NCBI RefSeq assembly: GCF_022965805.1
Contig: NC_133104.1
Span: 26,222,069-26,286,068, forward strand
From: Primulina eburnea
Lineage: Eukaryota > Streptophyta > Magnoliopsida > Lamiales > Gesneriaceae
Reading direction: 5' to 3'
Length of the DNA: 64,000 bases
The notes under the pieces were generated by a model. The model was not told the origin of the DNA. It did no database searches and saw nothing but the letters and a program-made list of their open reading frames with translations. Numbering within the stretch: the stretch's first letter is position 1; each line of letters begins with the position of its first letter. The position numbers and the translations under genes are program-made. Of this stretch, positions 42,638 through 54,154 are shown one piece after another.

Positions 42638-45600
42638 TCAGTCTATCAAACCAAGAGAGTTACGAAAGAAAGAAAACTTATTTTCTGGTAAGGGTTTTGT
42701 GAAGATATCTGCTATTTGTTGATCAGTAGAAACGTATTCCAGACGAATGTTCTTCTTCTGCACATGATCTCTAATAAAGTGATGTCCGATGTCAATGTGC
42801 TTCGTTCTGGAATGAAGTACTGGATTTTGTGTGATTGCAATTGCACTAGTATTATCACAGAATATAAGTGATTCGGAGGCTTGAATCCCATAGTCTCTTA
42901 ATTGTTGCTGAATCCACAATATCTGAGAGCAGCAGCTTCCAGCAGCCAGATATTCTGCTTCTGCAGTAGATGTGGCTATGGAAGTCTGCTTCTTGCTAAA
43001 CCTGGATATCAGCCTATCACCAAGAAATTTACAAAAACCACTCGTGCTTTTTCGGTCTAGTTTGCAACCTGCATAATCAGCATCTGAATATCCAATAAGA
43101 TTTAGCGATGAATCATTGGGATACCATAAGCCGACATTTTGAGTTCCTTTCAAGTACTTCAAAATACGTTTAGCAGCAATATAATGAGATTGTTTGGGGT
43201 TAGATTGAAATCTAGCACAAATACAAACAGCAAACATGATATCTGGTCTACTGGCAGTTAGATATAATAATGAACCAATAAGACTGCGATACTGAGTTAC
43301 CTCTACTGGAATACCACTTTCATCTTTATCAAGTTTAATAGATGAGCTCATTGGAGTAGAATCAGCAGAGCATGCTTCCATTCCGAACTTCTTCAGAAGC
43401 TCCTTGGTGTACTTGTCTTGATTTATAAAGATTCCAGTCTCTGATTGCTTAATCTGTAATCCTAGGAAGAATGTTAATTCTCCCATCATACTCATTTCGA
43501 ATTTATCCTGCATCAATTTTCCAAACTTTGCACATAATTTGGGGTTAGTTGACCCAAAAATGATATCATCTACATAGATTTGTACTAAAAGAATATGCTT
43601 ATTCTTAACTAAAGTAAACAGAGTTTTATCTACTGCTCTAATGGTAAAATCATGATCAATAAGAAACTGTGATAGAGTGTCATACCATGCTCTAGGTGCC
43701 TGTTTTAGACCATACAGTGCTTTGTGTAATTTCAATACATGATGAGGTGAGAAGTGATCGATAAAACCTGGAGGTTGTTCGACGTAGACTTCTTCTTGTA
43801 AGAGACCATTCAGAAAGGCACTTTTCACATCCATTTGATATACTTTGAAATTCTTGAAAGCAGCAAAGACTAAGAATATTCTGATTGCTTCGAGCCTTGC
43901 TACTGGTGCATAGGTCTCATCAAAGTCTATTCCTTCTTCCTGTCTGAAACCTTGAGCAACCAATCTTGCTTTATTTCTCACAACTGTGCCTTCTTCATTG
44001 AGTTTGTTTCTAAATACCCACCGAATTCCAATGACAGCTTGGTGAGATGGTCTAGGTACTAGAAACCAAACTTCATTTTGTTTGAATTGATTCAGCTCTT
44101 CTTGCATGGCTTCAATCCAGCTAGGATCTAGAAGAGCTTCTTCAATTTTCTTTGGTTCATCCTGAGATATAAAAGCAGCATGCATGTATTCATTAAGCAT
44201 TTGCCTTCTGGTTCTCAAAGGCGCTGCTGGATTACCAATAACTAATGATGGAGGATGAGATTTTCTCCAGATAAAAGGATTTAAAAGGATATCTTCCTGA
44301 TTTGATATGTTGAGATTGTTCTCGATGGAACCAGTAGTGGGTTCCTGAGTGTCTTCTGCTGGTAATGGTAGATCCACAGTCTGTACTTCTGGTTCCACTA
44401 ATGGAATGTCTGGTTCTGGATTTTGAAGATCCTTGATGTTTGCTTCTACATCATCTTCACTGTCAATTTCCAAGTGAATCATGTCTAGCCTGTTACTTAA
44501 ATCAGATATGTTAGATATTTCAGGAGCACTGCTGTCTTCATCGAAGACAACATGAATCGATTCTTCAACATTAAGAGTTCTATTGTTGAAGATTCTGAAG
44601 GCTTTCCTTACAGCAGAGTAACCAAGAAATAGTCCAGCATCTGATTTTGAGTCAAATGGAGTTAAATGATTTTTGCCATTATTTAGCACAAAGCATTTGC
44701 AACCAAACACATGAAAATAAGATACGTTAGGCTTCTTCCCTTTCCATATTTAATAAGGGGTCTGATTGTGCCTTTTGTTGACCATAGATCTGTTTTGCGT
44801 GTAACAAGCAGTATTGATAGCTTCAGCCCAGAAGCGCTGAGAGATGTCTGCATCTGCTAGCATTGTTCTAGCAGCTTCTTTTAGAGTTCTATTTCTCCTC
44901 TCAGCTACTCCGTTTTGTTGAGGTGTTCTGGCAGCTGAATATTCAAGATGAATCCCCTATTCATTCAAATATAACTCAAGATACTTGTTAGTGAACTCAG
45001 TACCCCGATCACTTCTGATTTTAATGATGGTAGAAGATTTTTCATTTTGAATTCTTTCCAGAAGCCTGATCAAGAGGCTACTGGTTTGATCTTTTCCTGC
45101 GAGAAATATTACCCAAGTGAATCTAGAAAAATCATCAATAACAACAAGAGTATATTTCATTCCCCCTAAGCTCATGATGGGGATTGGACCAAAAAGATCC
45201 ATGTGCAGTAGTTCCAGACATATTGAAGTTTATTTTCTATCTTTGTTCTTGAAACTGGATCTTATCTGTTTCCCAAGCTGACAAGCAGAACAAACATGAT
45301 TTTTAACAAAGCTAATATCAGGTAATCCATCAACTATATTCTGCTTCTTGAGATAATTGATTGACTTGAAATTCAGATGATTCAATTTCTTGTGCCATAG
45401 CCAGTGTTTATTGCTAAGAGAAGCAATCAAGCATGTAGGATTATTGACATGATTTGAGTTCCAAGAGACTCTGTAAGTATTGCCTTCTCTTTTTCCGATT
45501 AACACAGTAGTTTCAGCAGAATCTCTAACTATACATGAATGCTTCTGAAAAGCTACAGAATAACCATTATCACATAGTTGACTGATGCTGATTAGATTGT

Positions 45601-45838
45601 AACAAAGATTGTCAACTAATAACACATCATTGATAGTTATGTTACCATGGATAATCTTACCCTTACCCATTGTTTTACCTTTTGAGTTGTCTCCAAAAGT
45701 TATCTTTGGTCCAGTACAACTCACTATCTCAGAAAGTAGGTTTTTCTGTCCAGTCATGTGTCTGGAGCATCCACTGTCCAGATACCATGTAGAGTTACTG
45801 ATTTCTGCTTTCTTCTTCTGTTCCTGCAAACACAAATT
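42638..45838 (-). pseudogene. pol: Copia pol of B (one frame, three nonsense codons)
   Basis: A single reading frame runs from after TAA at 45839-45841 to 42638, interrupted only by stops at 45230-45232, 44957-44959 and 44750-44752. 45230-45838 encodes protease ([11 protein letters not shown]) and the integrase zinc region. 44957-45229 encodes the integrase core start ([15 protein letters not shown]). From 44710 the last 690 residues hold the integrase C terminus, the whole RT ([17 protein letters not shown]) and a complete RNase H ([18 protein letters not shown] to [14 protein letters not shown]). B supplies the RNase H frame that A has lost, but its integrase cannot be made without suppressing stops. 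Confidence 0.9.
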
Positions 45839-45850
45839 TTAGTATCTGGT

Positions 45851-45868
45851 ACCCAAATCTATTTGGGT
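45851..45868 (-). other. TAG-centred palindrome at the gag-pol junction of B
   Basis: Same as 21342-21359: ACCCAAAT-AG-ATTTGGGT, TAG at 45859-45861. Confidence 0.6.
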
Positions 45869-45927
45869 CCAAGCCTTATCAGTCCTTTGGGGACCCACAT
45901 TTGTACAATTCTTGGTGACCTTGTTCT

Positions 45928-47880
45928 TCAGGTATCCAAAGATGTGTGTGCAGTAGAAGGTCTGTTATTTCTAACAGTATGCATATTAAAGTGTTGTTCC
46001 TCCCTTCTGTTTCTGTTTTCCAGTCTGTAACTCTTCTGAACAGGTTTAGAGTTGTAGTACTGGTGGTTTTTAACCTTCATAGGATGTTGTCTTCCAGAGT
46101 TGAATTCTTTTCTGAATCTAGAACTCTGGTCAACTTTTTCCTTAGGTTTAACGTAACCCAGACCATAGTGCATTCTTCTGTTCATCTGATTTACATTCCT
46201 TACAACTGAAGCAGTAGGTACCTCTGGTTCCTGTACCACACTGGATTTCACAAAGTGAATGTATTTTCCTTTGTACATATCCAGTGTTGGCTTAGTATTA
46301 GTTTCAGAAGTGCCTTCATTATTACAAAAACCGAGACCACTTCTATCTCCTGATTGTTTTTGTAATTCTTGCATCTTTTCCAATGAAACAGAAGACTTGT
46401 TCCAAACATTTACCAGTAGTGACAACTTCTGGTTTTCTGAAAGCACCTTCTGGTAATCTGCTTTGGCTCTTTCATTCTCAGTTATTAATTTACTCATCTT
46501 AACTTGTAAATCATTACAGCTGTCTACTTGCAAGCAAGTTAACTTACTGTTCTGACTCTTTAAGTTTTGATTTTCGATCTTAACTTCTTCAAATGATTGA
46601 GAAAGTCTGGAATACTCTTTTACCATGTCATGTAGTGCATCAATCAAATCATTTCGTGTAAATTCATTGGAGTCAAAATCAAATACCTCTTCAAATGTCG
46701 AGGTTGAGTCATTGTCTGCCATGAGACATTTGACTTCTTCTGCATCACTATCACTGGAATGACTTTCTGAGTCAGATGACTCAGAACTAGAGTCCGGCCA
46801 TTTGGATTTGCTTTTTTCGGCAATCATTGCTTTTCGATCTCTTCTGGTCTTTTTAGCATTTCTTTTGTGATCCTTTCTCTTTTGGTCATCCTTCTTTGGT
46901 TTAGGACAATCAGCAATGAAGTGACCTATCTTTCCACAGTTAAAGCATCCCATATCACCAGATGGTGAATCTTTCTTGAAGTTTCGATTGGGACCCTGAT
47001 AAGTTCGATGGTTCTTCTTCATGAACCTGGAGAATTTCTTTACAAATAAGGACATAGCATCACTACTGATTTGTTCAGCAGTCTTCTCCAATGTATTGTC
47101 AATGATCACAGTAGGTAATGCCTGAGATGCAACTGCAGCAGCAGTAGAAGAGGTAGTGGCAGAAGCAGTGAAAGCAGTAGCAGTAGCAGCAAGAGCCTTG
47201 GTAGGTAGGCTTGAAGGCTCTTCTCCACTTCTTACTTCTAATTCGAACTCGTAAGCTTTCAGATCTACAAATAAGTCGTGCAGTTCCAATTTGTTCAAAT
47301 CTTTGGACACTCTCATAGCCATTGTTTTAACATCCCATTCTCTTGGTAAGGCTCTCATCACCTTGAGGGCTATCTCTCTGTTGCTATGCTCTTTACCCAG
47401 AGCTGTTAGCTCATTAACCAGGCTACTAAATCTTTCGTCAATCTCGTTTAGAGTTTCACCAGCTCTCATTTTTAGATTTTCGAACTTCTGCATTGCTACA
47501 GACAGTTTGTTTTCTTTCATTTGCTCATTTCCTTCACATATCTGGATGAGCTTCTCCCAAATATCCTTTGCAGTAGAACACATTTTGATCTTGCTAAAAG
47601 TGTTCTTGTCGAGAGTTTTATACAGTATATAGTTCGCCACATTATCAAGGTTGGCCTTCTTCTTATCTTCACTGGTCCATTCACTTCTTGATTTTTCAAC
47701 CATCTGTGGTGCACCTTCAGTAACAGCAACAGCTGCATTAGGCTTTAATATTTTTAGTGGAACATCTGTGATGACATACCACATTTCATCATCTTGTGCT
47801 GCAAGATGAGCTTGCATTCTCATCTTCCAGTCATCGAAATATTCCTTAGAGAACATAGGGATCTTGCTGAAGTGTGCCAT
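45928..47880 (-). CDS. gag: Copia gag of B (open, ~650 aa)
   Basis: Starts at ATG 47880 (MAHFSKIPMFSKEYFDDWK). The UBN2-type Gag core spans about residues 10-215. An Ala/Thr/Ser linker follows, then CCHC knuckle C312, C315, H320, C325, a Lys/Arg-rich patch, an acidic Ser-rich segment (SESSDSESHSSDSDAEE), a coiled coil (about 430-500) and a basic C terminus. It ends at TGA 45928-45930 (LDT stop), where A reads CGA. About 20 codons of the ancestral Gag tail follow up to the TAG palindrome. B could therefore still make an almost complete Gag. Confidence 0.9.
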   Translation of the reverse strand: MAHFSKIPMFSKEYFDDWKMRMQAHLAAQDDEMWYVITDVPLKILKPNAAVAVTEGAPQMVEKSRSEWTSEDKKKANLDNVANYILYKTLDKNTFSKIKMCSTAKDIWEKLIQICEGNEQMKENKLSVAMQKFENLKMRAGETLNEIDERFSSLVNELTALGKEHSNREIALKVMRALPREWDVKTMAMRVSKDLNKLELHDLFVDLKAYEFELEVRSGEEPSSLPTKALAATATAFTASATTSSTAAAVASQALPTVIIDNTLEKTAEQISSDAMSLFVKKFSRFMKKNHRTYQGPNRNFKKDSPSGDMGCFNCGKIGHFIADCPKPKKDDQKRKDHKRNAKKTRRDRKAMIAEKSKSKWPDSSSESSDSESHSSDSDAEEVKCLMADNDSTSTFEEVFDFDSNEFTRNDLIDALHDMVKEYSRLSQSFEEVKIENQNLKSQNSKLTCLQVDSCNDLQVKMSKLITENERAKADYQKVLSENQKLSLLVNVWNKSSVSLEKMQELQKQSGDRSGLGFCNNEGTSETNTKPTLDMYKGKYIHFVKSSVVQEPEVPTASVVRNVNQMNRRMHYGLGYVKPKEKVDQSSRFRKEFNSGRQHPMKVKNHQYYNSKPVQKSYRLENRNRREEQHFNMHTVRNNRPSTAHTSLDT

Positions 47881-47912
47881 TTGTTGTAGTTTTTCACGAA
47901 CAAGAATAATCA

Positions 47913-47924
47913 GCTCTGATACCA
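47913..47924 (-). other. Primer binding site of B (tRNA-iMet)
   Basis: Minus-strand TGGTATCAGAGC, two bases inside the 5' LTR. Confidence 0.95.
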
Positions 47925-47926
47925 AT

Positions 47927-48927
47927 TGTTGAGGATCGAAGTTGAGTTTAGAGGGGGGGTGAATAAACTCTACTCGTTTTTCTTTATTTTCTGATGAGGT
48001 ACTAAAATTCTGGTAGGGATAGTAGTTAATCTTGTGCGAATACTTTCACCTGATTACAATAAAACGTGCGGAAACAATCTGATGAAATAGTTGAAAGACA
48101 ATAAAACAGTAGGCAGCAGTTGTTTATGGAAGTTCGAAGATAAACTCTTCTACGTCTCCCCTTCTTCTGTTTCCAGAAGGTATAACTAAAAGACTTTGGA
48201 TATTACAGTACAACTCTTGTACACACCCACTTCAGAAGGACTTACACTTCGGCCTACTGAAACTCTTAGTTTCTCAACTCACAAGAATGCGAAACACAAA
48301 GTTCTGAAAAGACTCTTTTCAGATTACAAACTCTTCTTGATAAAGTATAAATTATGTAAAGATTGTGAAGAGTGTAAGAATCAGTAGCACAAGATGATCT
48401 TCGAAAGATCATCTTTGTGTTGAACTTTAAGTACTCAAGGAATTTCGAGATAAGTCTGAAAAGATGAGAATAGCTTTGTTCCTTGAAAGATAATATTATG
48501 CGAAGCGAGAGTTGTCGTAAAAGGATTTGATCCAAGTATATATAAACGACTGAGTTCAACGTTCATAGTCAGAGGATGTCTTCAGATAACTGATACAATC
48601 AGCTTTATTACCAAAAGAAGTTCCTGCAGAAAAGCTATAAAACAATCAGTCTTGTTTCATACTTAATTGGGTAAAATGCATTAAATGACTCCGTATAGTA
48701 TTTAATGCTGCAATTAATACTAGTACTAGGAACCCTTTAACGGTAACAATAAAGGTAGCAACGTTAGGAAACGTCCTCTACTGGTTTTGTATCCTCTACT
48801 GATTTTTGTATTACTATCCTTTCTACTGGTTTAGTTTTATGAGACCAGTAGCTTCTGATAAGTTAGTCTACTGTTCTGGTCTGCTGGTTTTAGTTAATTA
48901 TCGCCACAATAAAATTCATGTCTAACA
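47927..48927 (-). repeat. 5' LTR of B
   Basis: 1001 bp, with a ~30-bp deletion near 48400 relative to the other LTR that leaves GATGATCTT facing AAAGATCATC. Confidence 0.95.
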
Positions 48928-48932
48928 GGTTT
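48928..48932. other. Target site duplication of B (right)
   Basis: GGTTT, matched at 37483-37487. Confidence 0.9.
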
Positions 48933-49543
48933 GTTCATAGAATGAGGGATATCTCAATACATTTTAATGCACCCCTATTTATAGCCAAATTTGGGGAGAC
49001 AACCACAAATAAAATATTATTTTTTTACACAAAAGTCTTCATTGGTGTTTCAAGATATTATATTATATTACACATCACTTTTGAAAATCTTCTTCTCCGA
49101 ATTTGCTTCTTCACATAAAAAAAACATATGGATAATTGAGTTGTCTAGTTGTGATATTTTTTTCAAACCATTTGACCAAGTAATTTGAGAGATATGGTCA
49201 AAATACTAGAGTATGGTAAAACTGTCACTCCTTTGGTAACTTTATTTGTTGCTTAATTTGATCCCACTTGTGAGAAGATTTTTATCTCATGCTTGCCATC
49301 AATATTGTAGATATTAACATCAACTTTCTACAGGTCCAGGAATCATCTTAATCCCATTTGAAACTCCAAGTTTATTCTTGTTTTATCGAACCTGTAAAAA
49401 ATAGTAAAAACTTGTAATTACACAACAACTTATATTTTATACAATTTATTATAAAACATATAATATTTAAACATTTAATAAAACAAAAACTATATATTTA
49501 TATTATAAAACATTTAATTAATGTACACTTTTTATGTTTATCA
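48928..49543 (-). repeat. 3' LTR of C, part 2
   Basis: Resumes with GGTTT after B and matches up to 56198. Ends TTTATCA at 49543; minus-strand GGTTGGGAGGTG (49544-49555) next to it is the likely polypurine tract. Confidence 0.95.
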
Positions 49544-49555
49544 CACCTCCCAACC

Positions 49556-49950
49556 AGCTTATTCCTAGTCCCTAGAAATTTAAGCGTTAATAGCAATACA
49601 AAAAATATTGATTAATTTAAATAGAAATGTAATCAGAACTATCTAAGTGTTTAAATTAAATTTGAAAACTGTCAAAGTTATATCAAGATCATCATAATTA
49701 TAATTTATGAAATAATTTGAGATGACCAATTCAAAGATTATTTCAGGTAGTTAAATGTACACGACCTTCAGAAATTCCTAGTAAGAGTCTCAACTCCATA
49801 TCCTCACAGGTAAATGTTTCAATTTATGGCAACAATTTCTCTCATGGAGTTGGAATACAGATAAACGCTCAGAAAAATGGTTTACAGAATGCAGACAGAT
49901 AGACGGGCCAAACTAATCAAAAGATAGAAAATCCATTGATTCAAAATCTA
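49556..49950 (-). other. 3' untranslated part of C
   Basis: About 400 bp of AT-rich sequence without a recognisable gene, between the polypurine tract and the CACTA-like end. Confidence 0.5.
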
Positions 49951-50320
49951 CACTACAACAAAAATGGCTTTCCGCAGCGCGCATATGAGCTTTCCGCAGC
50001 GCGCATTGCACGCTACAAAGTTACAAGCTGTTAAAAGTTCAAGATTATCCGCGGCGTGCATTGTACGCTGTTAATACTATTATTAACGGCGTGCATATAG
50101 AAGCTGTTAATACAACTTTCCGCAGCGTGCATGCGTACGCCGTTACTAGTCATAAAAAAACAAAATATTAGCGACGGTTTTGGATAAAACCGTCTCCTAT
50201 CAGCGACGGTTTATAAATTAAACACCGTCGCTAAAATAGCGACGGAATTAAAAAAAAAGACGGTTAAAACTTCGCGACGGTTATAAAAGCCGTCGCTAAA
50301 TTTTGTGTAAATATAAAAAA
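49951..50320. mobile_element. CACTA-like terminus with two kinds of sub-terminal repeats
   Basis: CACTACAACAAAAATGGC at 49951 is a typical CACTA (En/Spm) end. It is followed by at least five CCGCAGCGYGCAT-like repeats (49973-50135), then by six GCGACGG repeats in both orientations (50171-50300). No opposite TIR (...TTGTTGTAGTG) is present before the Athila pol resumes at about 50390, so it is a fragment or two fused fragments. No transposase. Confidence 0.6.
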
Positions 50321-50346
50321 AAAATTACTTTATAATTTAATAAATT

Positions 50347-50556
50347 TTAACAAAATATAAAAATATAAAAATTAACCAAAAATGGAAACAAAAATTTAAT
50401 GACACTACTTACCTCATTGTCGGGTATGCAACGTCGAAAAATTTGATCTGGACAATACTTGAACAGATACGGATCATCCCAATAAAAGTTTTTTACCTCA
50501 TTCAAAAATTTTCTTTTATCTTGGGAACTCCATTGCGGTGGCATTTTTCCTGTCAC
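50347..50556 (-). pseudogene. Integrase N-terminal stub of C
   Basis: Reads FLNEVKNFYWDDPYLFKYCP then DQIFRRCIPDNE, the conserved start of the Athila integrase zinc region. Similarity stops at about 50390, where AT-rich DNA leads into the CACTA-like repeats. The HHCC finger is incomplete and the DDE core is absent, so C cannot encode integrase. Confidence 0.75.
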
Positions 50557-50580
50557 AAGAAAATTTACTATGTTAGCAAA

Positions 50581-51051
50581 TCAAGGTGTAGTAGTAACTG
50601 AAAATAGACGTTCATCAGAAAAATTATCGTTAATTGGTGTCATTTCACAAGATGATCCTGTTACTAGTCTCGACAAATGATCGGCTACGACATTCTCGGT
50701 TTTTTTTTTGTCTTTGATCAAAATGTCAAATTCTTGGATCAACAAAATCCATCGTATCAGTCGTGGCTTTGCATCCTGTTTGGTCAACAAATATCTAATA
50801 GCAGAATGATCAGTAAAAACAAAAGTCGTTGATCCAATCAAATAAGAACGAAATTTATCTAATGCAAATATTACAGCAAGTAGTTCTTTTTCAGCAGTGG
50901 AGTAATTCATTTGAGCATTGTTTAAAGTTCTACTTGCATAATATATCACATAAGGCTTACCGTTTCTTCTTTGACCCAGTACTGCACCGACTGCATAATC
51001 ACTCGCATCGCACATGATTTCAAATGGTAAAGACCAATCAGGAGGTTGCAT
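50581..51051 (-). CDS. RNase H of C
   Basis: 156 residues from [20 protein letters not shown] (catalytic Asp in CDASDYAVG) through [20 protein letters not shown] (Glu), [12 protein letters not shown] (Asp) and [11 protein letters not shown]. This is a typical Ty3/gypsy RNase H. It is separated from RT by about 120 bp that still encode FIKGFSL-like connecting sequence in another frame, so the original polyprotein is broken by a frameshift near 51180. Confidence 0.85.
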   Translation of the reverse strand: MQPPDWSLPFEIMCDASDYAVGAVLGQRRNGKPYVIYYASRTLNNAQMNYSTAEKELLAVIFALDKFRSYLIGSTTFVFTDHSAIRYLLTKQDAKPRLIRWILLIQEFDILIKDKKKTENVVADHLSRLVTGSSCEMTPINDNFSDERLFSVTTTP

Positions 51052-51176
51052 GATAGGAGCTGATGTTAAATGTCGAATAATTTTATCAAAAGCATTTTGA
51101 CATTCTTGTGTCCACTCAAATGCAGTGTCTTTTGTTAAGAGGTTACAAATGAGTTTAGAGATTAAACTAAAGCCCT

Positions 51177-52454
51177 TTATAAACTCCTATAAAATCCAGC
51201 ATGTCCCAAAAATGAGCGAATTTCTTTAATGGTTTTTGGAGGGGGTAAATTGGCAATGACATCAACTTTTGCTTTATCAACTTCAATTCCATGAGATGAC
51301 ACTATATGTCCCAAAACAATTCCAGAAGTAATCATGTAATGACATTTTTCCCAATTTAAAATAAGACCTTTTTCCTCGCATCTTTTTAAAACTTTTTCCA
51401 AATTTTCAAGACAATTATCAAATGTATTCCCAAAGACAGTTAAATCATCCAAGACCATGTCGCAAAAAATGCTTAGCATACATATTTGAAATGTTGCTGG
51501 GGCATTGCATAATCCAAATGGCATCCTTCTAAATACAAATGTTCCAAAAGGACATGTGAATGTAGTTTTATCTTGATCTTCGAGTGCAACGGGAATTTGA
51601 TAATAAACTGAATATCCATCAAGAAAACAGTAGTATGGATGACCTGCTACTCTTTCTAAAATTTGATCCAAAAATGGTAATGGAAAATGATCTTTTCTAG
51701 TGGCGTCATTTAATTTTCTATAATCAATACACACCCGCCAACTAGATGGGACTCGACTTGTTAACAATTCACCTTTTTCATTTTTTATCACTGTGATGCC
51801 AGATTTTTTTGGAACTACTTGTGTTGGGCTTGCCCACTTACTATCAGAAATAGAGTAGATAATCCCAACATCGAGTAGTTTGAGAACTTCGGTTTTCACA
51901 ACATCTTTCATGTGTGGATTTAATCTCCTTTGTGGTTTTTGAGATGTTTTAGCATTTTCTTCTAAGTAAATTTTGTGAGTGCAAATTAGTGGATTAATGC
52001 CCTTAAGATCTTTTAGTGTCCAACCAATTGCATTTTTATTTCTTTTAAGCATATCAACTAATTTACCTTCTTGATTACTTGATAGTTTGGAAGAAATTAC
52101 CACCGGATATGTTTCATCTTCTCCAAGAAATGCATACTTCAATTCATCTAGCAAGGGTTTTAACTCCAATGTGGGTGGTTCGTCTTTGTTCTCATATTTT
52201 GCCTCAAATTCTTTTTCTGATCCTAGTAACGGGTGATACCTAATAAAAGCATCAAGATCAATTTCAATATTTTCTTTAACAGTATCGATTGAACAAATAT
52301 CTAATTGGTCACGAGTACTCCCTTCTTGAATGTTTTCTTCCACAAGAGTGTCTATAAGATTTTCATCTTCACTTTCATCTCCTTTGTCATGTGGTTGCTT
52401 ACAAAGATTAAAAACATTGAGCTCCAAGGTCATGTTACCAAATGACAACTTCAT
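51177..52454 (-). CDS. Reverse transcriptase of C (deleted near the active site)
   Basis: 425 residues. Motifs in order: [13 protein letters not shown] (207-219), [13 protein letters not shown] (238-250), [12 protein letters not shown] (276-287; catalytic D279), [16 protein letters not shown] (308-323), then [15 protein letters not shown] (328-342). Related Athila enzymes normally have several more residues between DMV and the DD pair; here VLDD (334-337) directly follows, suggesting an in-frame deletion of the strand before the catalytic aspartates. It ends GFYRSL by frameshift. Probably inactive. Confidence 0.85.
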   Translation of the reverse strand: MKLSFGNMTLELNVFNLCKQPHDKGDESEDENLIDTLVEENIQEGSTRDQLDICSIDTVKENIEIDLDAFIRYHPLLGSEKEFEAKYENKDEPPTLELKPLLDELKYAFLGEDETYPVVISSKLSSNQEGKLVDMLKRNKNAIGWTLKDLKGINPLICTHKIYLEENAKTSQKPQRRLNPHMKDVVKTEVLKLLDVGIIYSISDSKWASPTQVVPKKSGITVIKNEKGELLTSRVPSSWRVCIDYRKLNDATRKDHFPLPFLDQILERVAGHPYYCFLDGYSVYYQIPVALEDQDKTTFTCPFGTFVFRRMPFGLCNAPATFQICMLSIFCDMVLDDLTVFGNTFDNCLENLEKVLKRCEEKGLILNWEKCHYMITSGIVLGHIVSSHGIEVDKAKVDVIANLPPPKTIKEIRSFLGHAGFYRSL

Positions 52455-52471
52455 TATTCCATTCCTGCAAT

Positions 52472-54154
52472 TTATAAGACATAAGAAGTTGCTAAAAATG
52501 GACGACCTAAAATTACAGGAATTGCATTACAAGCTTCAATAGGTTGTGTATCTAAAACTATGAAATCGACAAGATATACAAAGTTATCAGCTTGGACCAA
52601 CACGTCTTCTACCATACCTCTTGGCATTTTAACAGATCTATCAGCAAGTAAAAATGTTACCGAAGTAGGTTTTAACTCGCCTAGATTGAGCTCTTGATAA
52701 ACTGAATATGGAAGTAAATTCACACTAGCTCCAAGGTCAAGCAATGCTTTTTTAATTTTTCGTTCTCCAATAATACAAGAAATAGTAGGACATCCTGGGT
52801 CTTTGTATTTCAAAGTATTATTATTTTGAATGATTGCACTTACTTGTTCGGCTAAAAATACTTTCTTTTTCACATTCAATTTTCTTTTCACAGTGCACAA
52901 GTCTTTCAAAAATTTGGCATATGATGGTACCTGTTTTATTGCATCTAATAAAGGAATATTAACTTTTACTTGTTTAAAAATATCATATATATCAGAATTC
53001 AAATTTGATTTTTTTGTATTTTTCAATGCATGAGGGAATGGTGGTGACACTGTCTGCTGAACCTCCTCTTCGCAAGTTATGGGTTCCACTTCCTTACCCT
53101 TTGGAGTTGATTTATCATCATCTTCATAAGGTTCAAGAATGGATTTTTCCACAACCTTACCACTTCGAAGGGTAATAACAGATTTTACCCGATCCATCGG
53201 TTGAGTTCCAGAAGTTCCAGTTTGTGAATGATGATCCTTGGGATTAGGCAGAGGTTGTGAAGGAAATTTACCTTTTTCATGAACATTAAGTGCAGATGCA
53301 AATTTAGCAAGAGTATCTTTAAAATCTGTCATGGTTTGAGCAGTTTGAGTATTGATAAACTCTTGCTTTGCAATGAAAATATTCAATAAATCTTCCAAAT
53401 TCCTATTAGGTGGAGGAACATAAGGTGCATAATTTTGAAAATTTTGTTGATTTTGAAAATGTGGTTGCGGAAATTGTGCAGCATTATCATTCCTCCAACT
53501 AAAATTTGGATGATTTCGCCAACCTGGATTGTAATTTTGAGAAAATGGTTCAAAAATTGGCCTTTTGAAATTGTTCAAAATATTGGCTTGTTCATGGAGA
53601 CATTCTTTAAAAGAGGGTAAAGTGGGACAATCTTTTGTAAAATGATCACTTGTATCACAGATGTGACACACAATTTCTTGAACAGATTTTAATTGACCAT
53701 TCTTTTTCAATTCAAGTGCCTCAACTTTTCTTGCCAAAGAGGTAAATCTAGCTTGAAGATCATGTTCATCTTTGAGAGTGTACATACCTCCACCAGATGT
53801 AGGAGATTGAATCTTGTTTGATGGTTCGATTGTACTTATAATGTCCCAATTTTGAGCATTTTCAGCTAATGAATCGAGATACTCAATTGCCTCGTTTTGA
53901 TCTTTATCTTCAAATGTTCCATTACACATAAATTCAACCATTTGCCTATCTTTAGGTGTTAAGCGTTCATAAAATTGAGAAACAACCCTCCAAATTTCAA
54001 AACCATGATGTGGACAAAGATTAAGCAATTCTTTGTATCTATCCCAAAACTGATAAAAAGTTTCTCCTTGTTTTTGAGTGAAAGTGATGATTTGCCTTTT
54101 GAAAGAATTTGTTCTATGCGATGGAAAAAACTTTTTCAAAAATTGTTGTTGCAA
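52472..54154 (-). CDS. gag: Gag-protease of C (560-aa open part)
   Basis: Athila-type Gag core (LKKFFPSHRT, FWDRYKELLNLCPHHGF). CCHC zinc knuckle at C163, C166, H171, C176. A Pro/Asn/Gln-rich middle follows, then an aspartic protease beginning DLGASVNLLP at about 473 and ending in ILGRPFLAT. A 1-base deletion near 52485 separates it from the RT frame. The N-terminal Gag sequence lies upstream (54155-54515) with stop codons, so the ATG at 54154 is not the original start. Confidence 0.85.
   Translation of the reverse strand: MQQQFLKKFFPSHRTNSFKRQIITFTQKQGETFYQFWDRYKELLNLCPHHGFEIWRVVSQFYERLTPKDRQMVEFMCNGTFEDKDQNEAIEYLDSLAENAQNWDIISTIEPSNKIQSPTSGGGMYTLKDEHDLQARFTSLARKVEALELKKNGQLKSVQEIVCHICDTSDHFTKDCPTLPSFKECLHEQANILNNFKRPIFEPFSQNYNPGWRNHPNFSWRNDNAAQFPQPHFQNQQNFQNYAPYVPPPNRNLEDLLNIFIAKQEFINTQTAQTMTDFKDTLAKFASALNVHEKGKFPSQPLPNPKDHHSQTGTSGTQPMDRVKSVITLRSGKVVEKSILEPYEDDDKSTPKGKEVEPITCEEEVQQTVSPPFPHALKNTKKSNLNSDIYDIFKQVKVNIPLLDAIKQVPSYAKFLKDLCTVKRKLNVKKKVFLAEQVSAIIQNNNTLKYKDPGCPTISCIIGERKIKKALLDLGASVNLLPYSVYQELNLGELKPTSVTFLLADRSVKMPRGMVEDVLVQADNFVYLVDFIVLDTQPIEACNAIPVILGRPFLATSYVL

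Larger units (their letters stand above)
37488..48927 (-). mobile_element. Copia element B, complete, ~11.4 kb, same family as A
   Basis: Inserted in the 3' LTR of C with target duplication GGTTT (37483-37487 and 48928-48932). It has the same organisation as A: 5' LTR, tRNA-Met primer site, gag, pol, antisense small ORF, ORF3, polypurine tract, 3' LTR. The two LTRs differ at roughly 20 sites plus a ~30-bp deletion in the right LTR (near 48400), so B is older than A. Confidence 0.9.
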
